Assembly (NCBI GenBank): GCA_024349245.1
Contig: JALDNG010000020.1
Coordinates: forward strand, 21,075,501-21,139,500
From: Neodontobutis hainanensis
Lineage: Eukaryota; Chordata; Actinopteri; Gobiiformes; Odontobutidae
Direction: 5' to 3'
Length of the DNA: 64,000 bases
Shown here: one piece after another, positions 37,196 to 48,195 of the stretch
How the letters are laid out: each line of letters begins with the position of its first letter
Position numbering within the stretch: position 1 is the first letter of the stretch
Program-made: the position numbers and the translations under genes
Notes under the pieces: generated by a model
The model's input: only the letters and a program-made list of their open reading frames with translations
The model's database searches: none
What the model was told of the DNA's origin: nothing

Positions 37196-37200
37196 GTTTT

Positions 37201-39595
37201 AACTAATTTTCTCCTGTTCACTGCTCATACTTTTGTTTATTCACTGTTGGTGGTTAGTTTAGTAAATGTTTTAAGTGTTTATTTTACAGATAGTTCAGCC
37301 CTATACTTGGTTTGGTAAGTATGAGTTAATATTTTACCAGCAAAGGCTCTATCTCACCACTGGGTCACATTTAGGGCTGCTAAACTCCTAACCATGGGTT
37401 TGCAACTCCTATGGTATGGAGCCCCCCTAAACTGCAGGTTTAGTCTCTTTACAAGCCTTTGTATGATATTTTGATAGTTAAAGGCAGTGGCCACTGGAAT
37501 CACAGTTACTAGAACAATAGAAGACACATACTACACTGCAAAAAGAAGATCTGGAGACCATTGTTCAACAAAACGTGGTATATTTATTAAATGCTCTATG
37601 TTTATGAGCTGTATTTCTGACAGAAGCTACTTTTCACTTGTCCACAATAAAGAGACTAAAACAGACACAAACCTAAAACTGCAGCGAGTTGTGCGAATGT
37701 GGGCCTCATTTTAACCAGTCTCAAAGGCTGCGGCTGACTGTATCTCAGACGTGCACTAAGGCACAAGAGATGTATACAGTAAATATTTATAGTGCACAGG
37801 CAACAAATACTTTTGTGTGTGAGTTTGCCCGGTGCGGCCGCTGTTACACATCGTGGTGTGCAGTGAGAACGCACAATGGTGTTGCTGATTTGGCACTACA
37901 AACAAAAGCCTAGAGTCACTGAACTAGGAAGGATTTGTTTAATTCCCTTACAGCACTGTCGATCACTGTAGGCCTACCTGTCCTGGTTCTGGAGACAGCC
38001 CCAGCACAGACACAGACCAGCCAGAGAAACTGAGTGACTATGAACAGATGCTGAGAAACAGTAGGCTACATAAAAATCACACAAGATGGACCAATTAACA
38101 CAGAGGTGCTTCTTTTGTAAAATAGAAACATAGAAATATAGAAACAATAAAGAAAGCACAGTGAAGTGAACTGATAAAGAAAAATAAATCTTAGCTTTGG
38201 GGTCGCACAGAGCGGGGAACACTTTGCCAAAGCTCCGCTGCTTTGGCCACTGAGTTATCAATGAGATGTATGAACATTGACAACAACATGGCTGTTTTGC
38301 GGCTAGAGCAGGAATTAACATACAATAGGTATACATACAATACGATATAAACAGACATGTGTTTGACTAGACACTATATTCATTGTTCTACCTCAGACAT
38401 CTTGACCGTGAGATTGTTCACCCATTTCATTTTCTCTCCTGTCCCCTGTCTCCTGATGACATGGCCGTTCTTTAATTGTTGTGATGTTGCGCTTATCCCA
38501 GTGCATTAGTGAAGTGTTGGTGTGCTCAGCTGACAATTGTTTACCTTCTCATATTTTGATCCTTTGGGGATACCTTTATCGTACAGTGCTGACCAAAGGG
38601 ACATTTTCACTGAGCGTAGCAGCCTGCTGTCCTACTTGCTTATTAACAAACAGCTCCATCAGCGAGGGCCACAATTTCACTCTTTTTTTATAGAATCCCA
38701 GCTTTCCTCGGTCAGCAACCTTGTCATTTCAACCCCTATTGATGATGTCACAAGCCGTGTCCCTCATTCAGTCTCCTTCATCTAGAAAGCCCTTCTGTCT
38801 AATCACCGCTGACCTCCACAATCTTGTCTCTGCCCCCGGTCCCATCTGCCTCTCCCACTCCACTCTGAGCCATTATGCCGCCAGCCCTCCTGGTTTGACT
38901 GCAAGACTCTCCAATCTGCCTACAAGGGGAGGGTTTCCCGACGAGCCAGGGGTCAGCGCTTTCTCGTTTTCAAGCATCGGCCAACAAGTATGGGAACATT
39001 AGCAGCGTATCAAGGATCTTTCAAAAAAAAGATGTATCAGGAGCTTTGATGGCCAAGCTTTAGAGAATATAGATGTACAAAGGAATCATCAAAAATAAAA
39101 ATGGAGGAATGATATGTGTTCAAAACAAGAAGATGTGAGAGAAGCCAAATTTTACAGAGAAAAGTGGGATAAGCTTCTGCTTCTGTTTTTAATCAGGTAT
39201 AGTCTCACTGACTTATGGCCTGTCCTTTGATTTTTACATTGCCCAATTAATCCATTAATCTTTTTTCTATTTAACAGATTTTATTTGCAGTATACAGTAT
39301 CACATTAGAAAGTAGAAAGTGTTTGCTGATTTTAACATTTGCAGAATTGCAGAAAACTGAAATTTACTATAGAAAGCTGAAATTGGCAGAAGGAAGCTAA
39401 AATTTGCATTAACATCTCAAAAATAGAAATTCAGAAAATAGATGGAAAAACTGTAACTGGGTAAAAAAATGGCTTAGGACAGTACTGTTAAAAACTGAGA
39501 GTTAGGAAGATATTTGTTTGGACAAAGAACTTCCATTTGGGACAGTCTCCATTAGAAATGACAATGGAATAGTCACTGAAGAAGGTGGACCAATC
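37201..39595. other. Unassigned sequence with one enhancer-like stretch
   Basis: No gene. 38620-39010 is complex, with GC and AT mixed, and may be conserved. Around 39330-39450 the sequence repeats AGAAAGCTGAAATT-like words loosely. Frames of up to 120 codons (37974-38336 minus) have no domain. Confidence 0.3.
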
Positions 39596-39599
39596 AGGG

Positions 39600-39925
39600 A
39601 CAAAAAGTCATGGTCCTGGGCTGGTCTTCATGTGGTCCTTTTCTAAATTCTAAATTTGGTCAGTTTTGGTCTTAGTCTGGTTGTGGTCTAGGTCTAGTCC
39701 TGGGTCTTGGTTTAGTCCTGGATCTTGGTGTTAGTATGGTCTGGGGTCTTGGTCTGGTCTAATCCTGGGACTGGTCCTGGTCTAGTCCTGGGTCTTTGTC
39801 AAGATCTGGGTTTTAGGCTTTGTCTGGATGCAGTTTGGGTCTGGTCCAGGTTTTGGCCCTAGTCTGGTCTTGACCCTGGTCTTGATCCTGGACATGGTCT
39901 TTTCCTGGTCTGTGAATGGTCTTGT
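39600..39925. repeat. Degenerate GGTCTGGTCCTGG minisatellite
   Basis: Irregular short units built from GGTCTTGGT, CTAGTCCTGG and GGTCTGGTC, strongly G/T-rich on the plus strand. No fixed period. Probably an old, decayed minisatellite. Confidence 0.7.
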
Positions 39926-40009
39926 TGATCTAGTCTTAGCTGAAGTAAAACCGAAATCTCTGTAAATGTAAAGAGAAGGATTGGAACACAACCTTCTGAC
40001 AATAAGACT

Positions 40010-40266
40010 AAAGGCTGAATTATGCTTCCCACACAGAAGCAGGACGAGAGAACGTGGGCAGTGTTTATACTCGATGCGGCTTGTCGTCGCGGTTTGCTGA
40101 AATCTTCCCAAACTGTAGGGGGCAGTGTGTAGGAGGTGTAGAAAACATTGTTTACAACATGGCGACACCCGACGCAAGTATAAATGAAGAGAATGAACTT
40201 TTATGTTTGTTATTAATCCTAAAACAGAAAAGGAAAAGAAGATGGTCTACTCGTCCATTAAATTAA
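40010..40266 (+). mobile_element. PIF/Harbinger element, 5' fragment
   Basis: Starts AAGGCTGAATTATGCTTCCC, matching the terminus of fish Harbinger elements. It contains an ATG at 40159 (ACATGGCGACACCC) opening a short frame, ENELLCLLLILKQKRKRRWS then TRPLN. The acidic-leucine-arginine-rich start ending in a W-x-RP motif is typical of Harbinger nuclease N-termini. The frame stops at 40266 and the rest of the nuclease is absent. Confidence 0.6.
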
Positions 40267-43200
40267 AATAATTCTTCCAACATTTTTTAGCTTATCTCCC
40301 AAACCTCCCGGCGCCTCTAGAAAAAACAGCCATGCAAGAAACGGCCGGACTCCAGCCGGAGACCAGCCGGCGACCAACTGGCGACCTGCCATCCCTTAGA
40401 GTCAAAAAGTCTTGCGGAAGTCTCGGGTCTCACGAGAAACAAATTGCTTAATGGCACTACACACATAAACACTCGCCCGAGTTAGACATTCATTATGGGA
40501 TTCAGCGAAAAAGAAGCAAAAACAGAGAAAAACGTTTCTCCTGGTCAAACAGGGAAAGAGAGGAGGGCAGGGAGACACTCAAGCGCCAGTGAGTCTTTAT
40601 GACAAAGTTTTTAACATTACACAAAAGCTGTAGGGGGAGCTCTATTGGGAAAAAGGTGAACAAAAACAGCAAAGAAACTACCAGACCTGTAAAGTGCTGC
40701 TTTAACATGGCTAATGCATGGATTTGATCTACTTCACTATAACTTAATGTTGCATTCTGGATAAGGTATCTAAAGCAGAAACAGCCCATTACAGAAACAT
40801 CTGAACACATATGTCAAGATGAGAGGAAATCACCAAAGTTGTAGTTTAGTCATACAGTTCAGTGCACAATGTTAATGGATTGGAATTAAGAACTGACTGT
40901 TTCCGGAATCGGAAAATAGATGCAGCCCTATTAAAATTGTCTTATAGAAAAGACAAAAATTCAAACATCCACTAATGTAGCTTTTTTTTTCTCTCTTTCT
41001 CATGTAACAGCACAAATGTCTAGCACAAATATTGTTGTAAGAATGGCATAATCCAGCTATATATAGTCTGTTTTTACATGTCTCTGGACAATTGTGGATG
41101 TACATAGTCCCAGTCACACACCCCTCTGGAGAAGCTGTGGATGTTGTTCATACATGACACCCAACCAGAGGTTATACAAGGTCGTTATATTGAGTAGCTT
41201 GTGTTCATACATAAAGTCAAGACAAAGTCAGGAGGATGGTGCATGTCTGAAAATGTCATCAGGTCATTTGGGTTTTCACTCCTATTTGCCATAGTTTTAC
41301 TGTAACCTGAAGACCCCAATGGCCCATAGGCTACAGTTATTTGAAACAACCAAAGAAATCACCTCTAATATAATATTCCTATGTCATTTCATCTTTTTGC
41401 TTTTTATTTTATGGAAAATGCTACTGACTCACTGCCTTCTAATATGTCCTTCCATCTCCACACTGCCCATGGCTCCTAAATCTTGTTGCCATTCCCAGTG
41501 ATCCTGTCAGCCATGGTGGCCTGATGCTTTATAACTCCTTTAATATTTCAGTCCCTGGTGGAGTGATACAGTCCTTCCTCCTGGTCCTCCGAGCCAGAGA
41601 CAGATTAGAATTGGTGGGACTCAGAGCCTAAAGCAAGTTTTTTTTCCCCGTTATGCCTGTCTTCCTGCAAGCTGTTCCTGGACTTGTGCTAAGGCCACTC
41701 TTGCTGTGCTAATTTATCTAAAAACATAGCACCGTGACAGCAGCCCCCGCGCTGTCTTTATGGGTTAGGAGGGTGATTCTTATCCAAAGCCACTTGGACC
41801 ATCCATCTGTTTTGCCCCACAACCCAGGCATCTGCTCACTGCTATTGTTAGGGTCTGTCAGATGACGGGCCAGGACCCTCGTGGGGAACTACTGTGGTCC
41901 ACTCTGAGGTGCAGTTATGTTTGTGTGCGTGTGTCCATATGAACCGGAGGGCACACGGGTATGTTACTGCCTTTGAGAGCCAGGATAAAAGACCGGGTGC
42001 TGGCTCAGGCTGCAGTGGACAGAGGCATGCTGGGAGCTCTTCTGCCATCCCTGCAGTACAGTTTGGGTGACCTTTGTGAGTGAATCCCACAGGAGTCATT
42101 TCATGAGATCAGACACAGAGGTCACTGTTTTCACTTCCCAAGGGACTATATTAAAATGAATGTTAATATTCATAACAGATAAGCCTATAGTCTAGGATCT
42201 GTTTGAACTGAAATGTTGTGGGTTTTAAAGGTCTGCCCAACCAGTCCATAAATATAAAAACAGCTAATTCACAAATATTTTCACATGTAGTGTTTTCTGA
42301 CTTAAAGGAAACATAAAATACCAAGAAAGCCATTGTTTCTGACAGTACCTCTTGACTTTGTGTCACCAAGAGCAGGAGAAATAATTTACTTTTAACTAAA
42401 GTACAATGGTCATCAGTTTGGTATATTCTGTTTCTCTCTATCTAGAATATATATGTGTTAAGAGAATTGTGACATCTTATGTGACACTGTGTTGATTAGG
42501 CTGGGTCATAAATTCAGACATTTTCTTTGCTGGAATCATGCTAATCAGTGCCACGACACCTAACAAAGCTTCAAGTATGTTCTGTTTGCTAAAAGGGGTG
42601 TCCACAATCATATAAAAACTCTCTGTATGTAATGATCATTGAACCATTTCATGCAGTACCACCAAATATGCTGTCTGAAGTGTTCCTCTTGCAAGAAAAG
42701 AAACTGTGACCATCGATTCCAAATTCCAAGTGGGGCTGTCTCCGTCATCTCATTTCTTGCTGAACCTAATAACTATTTAAACATTATTGATATGGATATA
42801 TCTGTTGTTGAAGTGGATGTGAGGTGAACATGTTATCAGTATGAGACTAAAGTCATAAAGTCTTTCTTCTTTCCTTTATGTTGATGGTTACTATTACACT
42901 TGACGGCAGACCTTTATTGTGGCATATTACAGTCTTTAAAACATATATTGCTTTTTGGGATTATAGATGAGCTTCTAAGTCATCAAGTCTTCAGCCTGCT
43001 CCACAAATTGAAAAGGAAAAAATAAAGTATCTTATTTCTGCTTATTAAAGACTGTTCATGAATCGACAACTGGACTGATGGTTTACCAAAATGTAGTCCA
43101 TGTGCTGCTAATAAATGAGTTTGGTGTTGGCCAAAAGCAAAATAATGTGTGCTTTTCACACACGACCTTGTACAAACATAAATGGAGCATGTGTTTTTGT

Positions 43201-43354
43201 TTGAATATAGATGGATTATTCTGTTCTTTCATCTCTTTCAACTGTTTCAAAGGGATTACTCATATACACACATACTGTCTTTAGATACAGAAGAATTATT
43301 GTACTGAAAGTTAGACATGAAAAAAAATGTATCTACAATGTAAAAAATATATAT
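40267..43354. other. Unassigned intergenic sequence
   Basis: No gene over about 3 kb. 40310-40400 is locally GC-rich, with repeated CCAGCCGG/CGACC words of unknown origin. 41580-42130 looks less random and might include regulatory DNA. Confidence 0.3.
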
Positions 43355-43355
43355 A

Positions 43356-43754
43356 TACAGCTCTGGGAAAAAAATAAGAGACCACTGCAAAATTATCAGT
43401 TTCTCTGGTTTTACTATTTATAGATGTGTTTGGGTAAAAAAACATTTTTGTTTAATTCTAACTACTATCTAAATATTGACAACATTTTTTCCAAATTCTA
43501 AATAAAAATATTGTAATTTAAAGCATTTACTTGACAAAAGCATCAACTGGTCAAAATAACAAAGAAGATTAAGTGTTGACAGACTTGGAATAAGGGAAAG
43601 AAAATAAGTTACAATATACACAATACTAATGTAATAACTTAGAAAGAGTTCAGAAATCAATATTTGTGGGAAGAACCGTGAATTTTGAATCACAGCTTTT
43701 ATTCGTTTTGGCATGCTCTCCACCAGTGGTCTCTTAATTTTTTCCAGAGCTGTA
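43356..43754. mobile_element. Tc1/mariner deletion-derivative MITE, 399 bp
   Basis: The left end TACAGCTCTGGGAAAAAAAT is followed by AAGAGACCAC; the right end GTGGTCTCTTAATTTTTTCC is followed by AGAGCTGTA. They are inverted repeats next to TA. The interior is the well-known subterminal sequence of a fish Tc1 family (TTATCAGTTTCTCTGGTTTT). The transposase gene is deleted. Confidence 0.85.
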
Positions 43755-43990
43755 TATTGGGCAGCACGGTGGCAGAGTGGGTTTGATTCCCATCCAGGGC
43801 AGAGCCTTTTTGTATGGAGATTGAATGTTCTCCCTGTGTCTGCGTAGGTTTCCTCTGGGTGCTCCTGTTTCCCCTCCCACTAAAGACATGTACAATAATC
43901 CCCCTTCCCATGGGGCCAGGACTCTCCTGCAGAAGAGAGTTGTAATCTCAGTGGGATTTTCCTGTATAAATAAAAGTTAAATAAATAAAA
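43755..43990 (+). mobile_element. tRNA-derived SINE of a second family
   Basis: GGGCAGCACGGTGGCAGAGT and then GGGTTTGATTCCCA are the two promoter halves, with about 25 bp between A- and B-box deleted. The body has GTATGGAGATTGAATGTTCT, CCCTGTGTCTGCGTAGGTTT and CCTCTGGGTGCTCCTG, the classic fish SINE with this order. It starts at the very edge of the Tc1 MITE. The tail is AATAAA-rich. Confidence 0.8.
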
Positions 43991-44214
43991 ATACAAATTT
44001 AAGAAATTTAGTCACGCTGCCATTGGATATCCTGTTTGTTGGTTTTTGGACTCTCTTGAGTCATAAAAAGTTTAGAAGAACAAACTTATTTACCTTAGCT
44101 TTTGGTTTGTTCATTGTTGCTGCAGTTACATAGTAATGAAGGATATTATTCTCAGTTTGGTGTGTTTACGACTTGCTAAGACGATGTGTTACTGTTGATA
44201 TTTATTAATAGAGT
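43991..44214. other. Unassigned short stretch
   Basis: AT-rich; nothing recognised. Confidence 0.4.
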
Positions 44215-44450
44215 GTAGCAACCAATCATTTTTAATGTAATAAAGCCAATAATCGAATAACCTGCCAATAACATAATAACATTTTGAGTTAATAAGGTAA
44301 TGACCTTTTTCCAATAATGTAATAAGTTATTAAGTAATTGGTTGCAGCTATACATTTTCAAAGGATTTTTTTTTTATGCTAAGCAAATAACGTAATAAAT
44401 TATTATATTTTTTGAAAAAAGGTTATTACCATTATTACATTGGTTGCTAC
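44215..44450. mobile_element. AT-rich MITE-like inverted-repeat element, 236 bp
   Basis: The left end GTAGCAACCAAT is mirrored exactly by ATTGGTTGCTAC at the right end. The inside is rich in AATGTAATAA and GTTATTA words in both orientations, so the whole folds back loosely. Superfamily and target duplication unresolved. Confidence 0.55.
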
Positions 44451-47313
44451 AACGAGTACAACTAGTTGTGATGGCTTAATTGAGCTTTGAGCATAGTCGG
44501 AGGAAGGTCTGCATGTGACTGCAGTCTATGTCGGAGCAAATAAAAAAATGGCAGGCTGAGGAGTTCTCTAAAAACACTTGGTGAGTGACTTTTTTACTAC
44601 ATTAAACAACAAGTCTGGGCTATCTATTGCTACATTGTAACAAAATACTGTAAAAAATGCAAAATTATTACATGAACATACTGTTTCTCCTTTTAAAAAC
44701 TGTAAAATAGGTGGGCGCCCTTAGCTAGGTTAAAACCCTCGCAAATACACACAAAAGAAAAAAACTACGCAAGAAAACGGGAGACCTGGTTCAAATCTCG
44801 GGAGGGCTGTCAAATACCACTACACTCTACAGAAAATCTGAAAACAAAAATGGAATTCATTTGAAAAATTATGGAAATATCACTAATTAACCATGGCCTG
44901 GTGATTAGCAGCACCTAGTTGCAACATGCACCCCATCTGTTTTTCATTTAAGAAGACAAAGAAGACATATAACTCAGATGAATTCAGTCTGATATCCACC
45001 TGAGGTAATGCTAGTTTGGAGGAATCAACTGACACCAAAATTCAAGCCAAAGCCAAATGAAAATCAAACCCATCGGTGGTGACTATCATTGAATTAGACT
45101 GAGAAATGTAAACCAGCACAGGTCAGGGCCTGTCCCAGCTGGGATATTTGATCGTCACGGTTTACACATCAATATCAGCCTCAGCAGTGGATGAACGTGT
45201 ACTTACCTAGTGATGAGGAGGTGGACAAGAGGAAGATGCATGTGGAGACAAAAAGAGAAGGTTGTAAATTAACAGTCAATATCTAACAGTATGTGACAAT
45301 TATATTGTATTTATATACATTCTAGAGATAAGACCTAGCCAGTTCAGACATGTCTAGTGCATCATTTATCCCTCTGTTCCTTTTCCACTGTGATAACTCC
45401 TCCTCAGCTGATTAAACGCAGTCTATGTTTGTGCCGTTTGTTATTGATGAGCAAAGAAGTGTTTGGAAGAAGATGAGAGCAATCCTTACCACCTTCTCAT
45501 GCAGCTTCAGCTATTTTCTGTATTCACCTGTTCAGCTTTTTTCACATTGAACTTTGCATGCATTTTGCAGCTTTGAATAATTGAAAATGTTGATTCCCAA
45601 ATCATGAAAGATTAATATGAGGAGGATGCATAATTAGGCATTTTAATTCAAGGATTTCTGACGCGTTCTTCATTTCATTAACATTTCGGAGGAAGGGCTG
45701 AAAATAATGGGATGAGACAGACACACTTCATCTGAGGAATTATGATCTAAAAATTATCTTTGTAAATGATCTTTGTGAAAAAGTTAATTCCATAAATCTT
45801 CAATGGGAGTCAGATAATTATGAATAAGTCCTATTTAAAAGCACAGTTCTGTCATAACATGTTAGTCCAGTGAATTTGTCTTAAAAGTAATACTGCATTA
45901 ACCAGTATTTTCGCAGAAGAATTCAGAAAACAAAGTCTGTGAGAACACTGGAGGCGCCTCAGACCCAAACAGTGGGTTCCAGCAGCTAATTTAGCTCATG
46001 TTTTTCGATGATGAATGGAAGCCATTAAGCTCTGAATAATAGGAGTCAAGAGGATTTATCACACACAGCACAGTGAAACTTCAATAATGCACCAGGGCAC
46101 TTGCTCTACACAAACATTTAGCAAACAGCTTTGTTTAGCAGTTGTGGCTTTCTTTACAAGCACTGTGGTCTTTAGTCACTACATAGACAGGGTTAACGCA
46201 AAGTTTGGATATGTAAAGGTACTAAATGTAGAACTAATTACTCATATTTAGACAGACAAGAGGCCTGAGAGACATAAGAGACAACTGGCTGACAAGAAAC
46301 ATACAACTTAAGAAAAGATATAATATCACACCCTCTATCAGAAACAATCACATGGGATATGACAGTGAGTGAAAAGCAGGTGTGTGCGAGGGCTGTGGTA
46401 AGCTGGCTCTATGGGCTGTATAATGCAGAATTTTATCTACATGACAAAACAGTCTAACAAAAAATCCATGAGCACATCCCACCACCAACTGAGGTCTGCA
46501 CCCACATTAGAAGAAAGGTTACGCTGCTTTTCAATGATTTTGGGAAAATTATATCTGTTTGTTTTTTCGGTTTTCTAAAAAAAAAAATCAAGAAAATGTT
46601 TCAAAAACGGCATCTGGACGTACTGTATGTTTGAAGGTGAAGGAGTTTCATTCCTCATTCACAGAGTCTTGTCAATTCTGAGACTAACTGGTATGAGAGC
46701 TGACTTTTAAAGCCTTCAGAGGGATATAAAAGTCATTTTCTTGATTGGGGAGTGGTTATGTTCCTGTGAGACATTAGCATAACCACTCCCTTCAGGTGCT
46801 AATGTTCTTTCAGACACCTGAATGAGAGACAAAACTTCTTCACCTTTAAACACACATTCAGATGCCTTCTTTATAACTTTTTTGTGAATATATCCTGAAT
46901 GACTGATAACCTCTGCAAACATCTTTTCTAAAAAAAAAAAAAAAAATTGTAGAGAAGTGGATGCAGGCGACAGAGGGCTAGTGAAAACTGTAGGATCAGA
47001 CTTTTTGTACAGTCAAATATCTTAGACAATGATGATATTTAAAGACGTTGTATTTGTATGCTCAGCAAATGTCCTCTCACATAAGTTTGGATCATGCACA
47101 CGCATGAAGGGAAGCTGACTTTGTCCCAGACATACTGTACCATATTTTACACTACACATTTATGGACCAACTACAAGAAAGCCAGTTTACAGTGACTGCA
47201 GGTGGCATATAATGTTGCTCTGTGACTTTTGTTGCAGAGACCTAGATGGACCAGTGCAAGTGAAATTTCTGTGACTGCACCTAGGAACACCTTACAATCT
47301 GTGTTGATGAATT
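44451..47313. other. Unassigned intergenic sequence
   Basis: No gene over about 2.9 kb. A weak tRNA-like pair of words (TTAGCTAGGTT at 44720 and GGTTCAAATCTC near 44792) is too far apart and too poorly matched to call. An A-run sits at 46930-46946. 45000-46100 reads as complex non-coding DNA. Confidence 0.3.
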
Positions 47314-47655
47314 GTATGTAAATGGTAAATGGCATATAGCGCTTTCCTGCACCCTTCTCAGGCACCCAAAGCGCTTTACATTGTGCTTCCACTCACCCCA
47401 TTCACACACATCCGCTCCTGGGGCAGACAGAGAGGGGGGCTGCCACACAAACGGCGCTCAACCTTCTCCTACCACCACCAAACACACCTCTTCAGTCACA
47501 CACATTCATACACCAGTGCTACAGACACTGGAGGCAAGGTGGGTTAAGTGTCTTGCCCAAGGACACAACGACAGTTTAAACAGGGCAGAGTGGAATTCGA
47601 ACCGCCAACCTTCCGGTTATAGGACGACTGCTCCACTGAGCCACGCCGCCCCACA
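47314..47655 (-). mobile_element. Near full-length tRNA-derived SINE
   Basis: Read on the minus strand: A-box TGGCTCAGTGG (47633-47643), B-box GGTTCGAATTCC (47592-47603), CCTTGGGCAAGACACTTAAC, CACCTTGCCTCCAGTGTC, then CTGTCTGCCCCAGG and the tail AAGCGCTTTGGGTGCCTGAG to AAATGGTAAATGG-type end words. This is the most complete copy of the family in the window. Confidence 0.85.
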
Positions 47656-47984
47656 ATGTATGTATAAATTGATCTGTCGGTTGAATGCTTCTGTAAAATT
47701 GATTAAGATGAGGCTGACAAATTTTGAGTTTTAGTGCATTACGTTACCAGTCCAAGCTGTGGAGACACTATTAAAGTTGTCTTTTTAAAATGTCTTTTAA
47801 ACTTTATTTTTAATTATTGGACCATGAGTCTGAAATAAAGTTGGGTTGAATTTGTTTGTTTTTTTTTCTTTTTTAATTGAAAAGACATATACCATATAAC
47901 CATATAATAAAACACAATAACATATAATTGATGTAAGTCAATTACATCATCTGCATTTTATCACTTTAAAAACATTTCCAAAGT
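47656..47984. other. Unassigned stretch
   Basis: T- and A-rich with no recognisable element. Confidence 0.4.
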
Positions 47985-48195
47985 CAAAGGGATAATGTCT
48001 CAAGCAGACTTAGAGAAACTTATTCATGCTTTTTCTCCAGCAGGTTAGATTACTGTAACGGCCTGCTCACTGGTCTCTCAAAACGAGGGTTAAGACAGCT
48101 GGAGCTTATTCAGAACGCTGCTGCTCGGGTTCTAACTAACACCAGGAAGTACAACCACATCAGTCCAGTTTTAAAATCTCTGCACTGCAAATTGT
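47985..48195 (+). pseudogene. L2-type LINE fragment
   Basis: About 70 codons of reverse-transcriptase C-terminal region: QADLEKLIHAFFSSRLDYCN then LLTGLSKRGLRQLELIQNAA and TNTRKYNHISPVLKSL. The block SRLDYCN...LIQNAAAR is diagnostic of L2/CR1-type LINEs. Both ends are truncated. Confidence 0.8.

Larger units (their letters stand above)
32464..37200 (+). mobile_element. Young non-autonomous LTR retrotransposon filled with minisatellites
   Basis: A complete LTR element with target duplication GTTTT on both sides (32464-32468 and 37196-37200). The LTRs start TGTCATGATT and end GGTCTTGACA. Just before the 3' LTR is a purine tract (AAGGGGGGGG at about 36688-36696). The 3.7-kb interior has no protease, reverse transcriptase, RNase H or integrase motif; it is almost entirely eight successive tandem arrays, mostly unrelated in sequence. 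The end structure and 5-bp duplication fit Ty3/Gypsy-type elements; mobilisation would have to come from a related autonomous element in trans. I could not match a tRNA primer-binding site. The LTRs show no substitutions, only length changes in simple repeats, so insertion was very recent. Confidence 0.85.

Noticed and set aside
44700..44830. SINE head or tRNA-like promoter
   Set aside because: The A-box-like and B-box-like words are too far apart and no SINE body follows.
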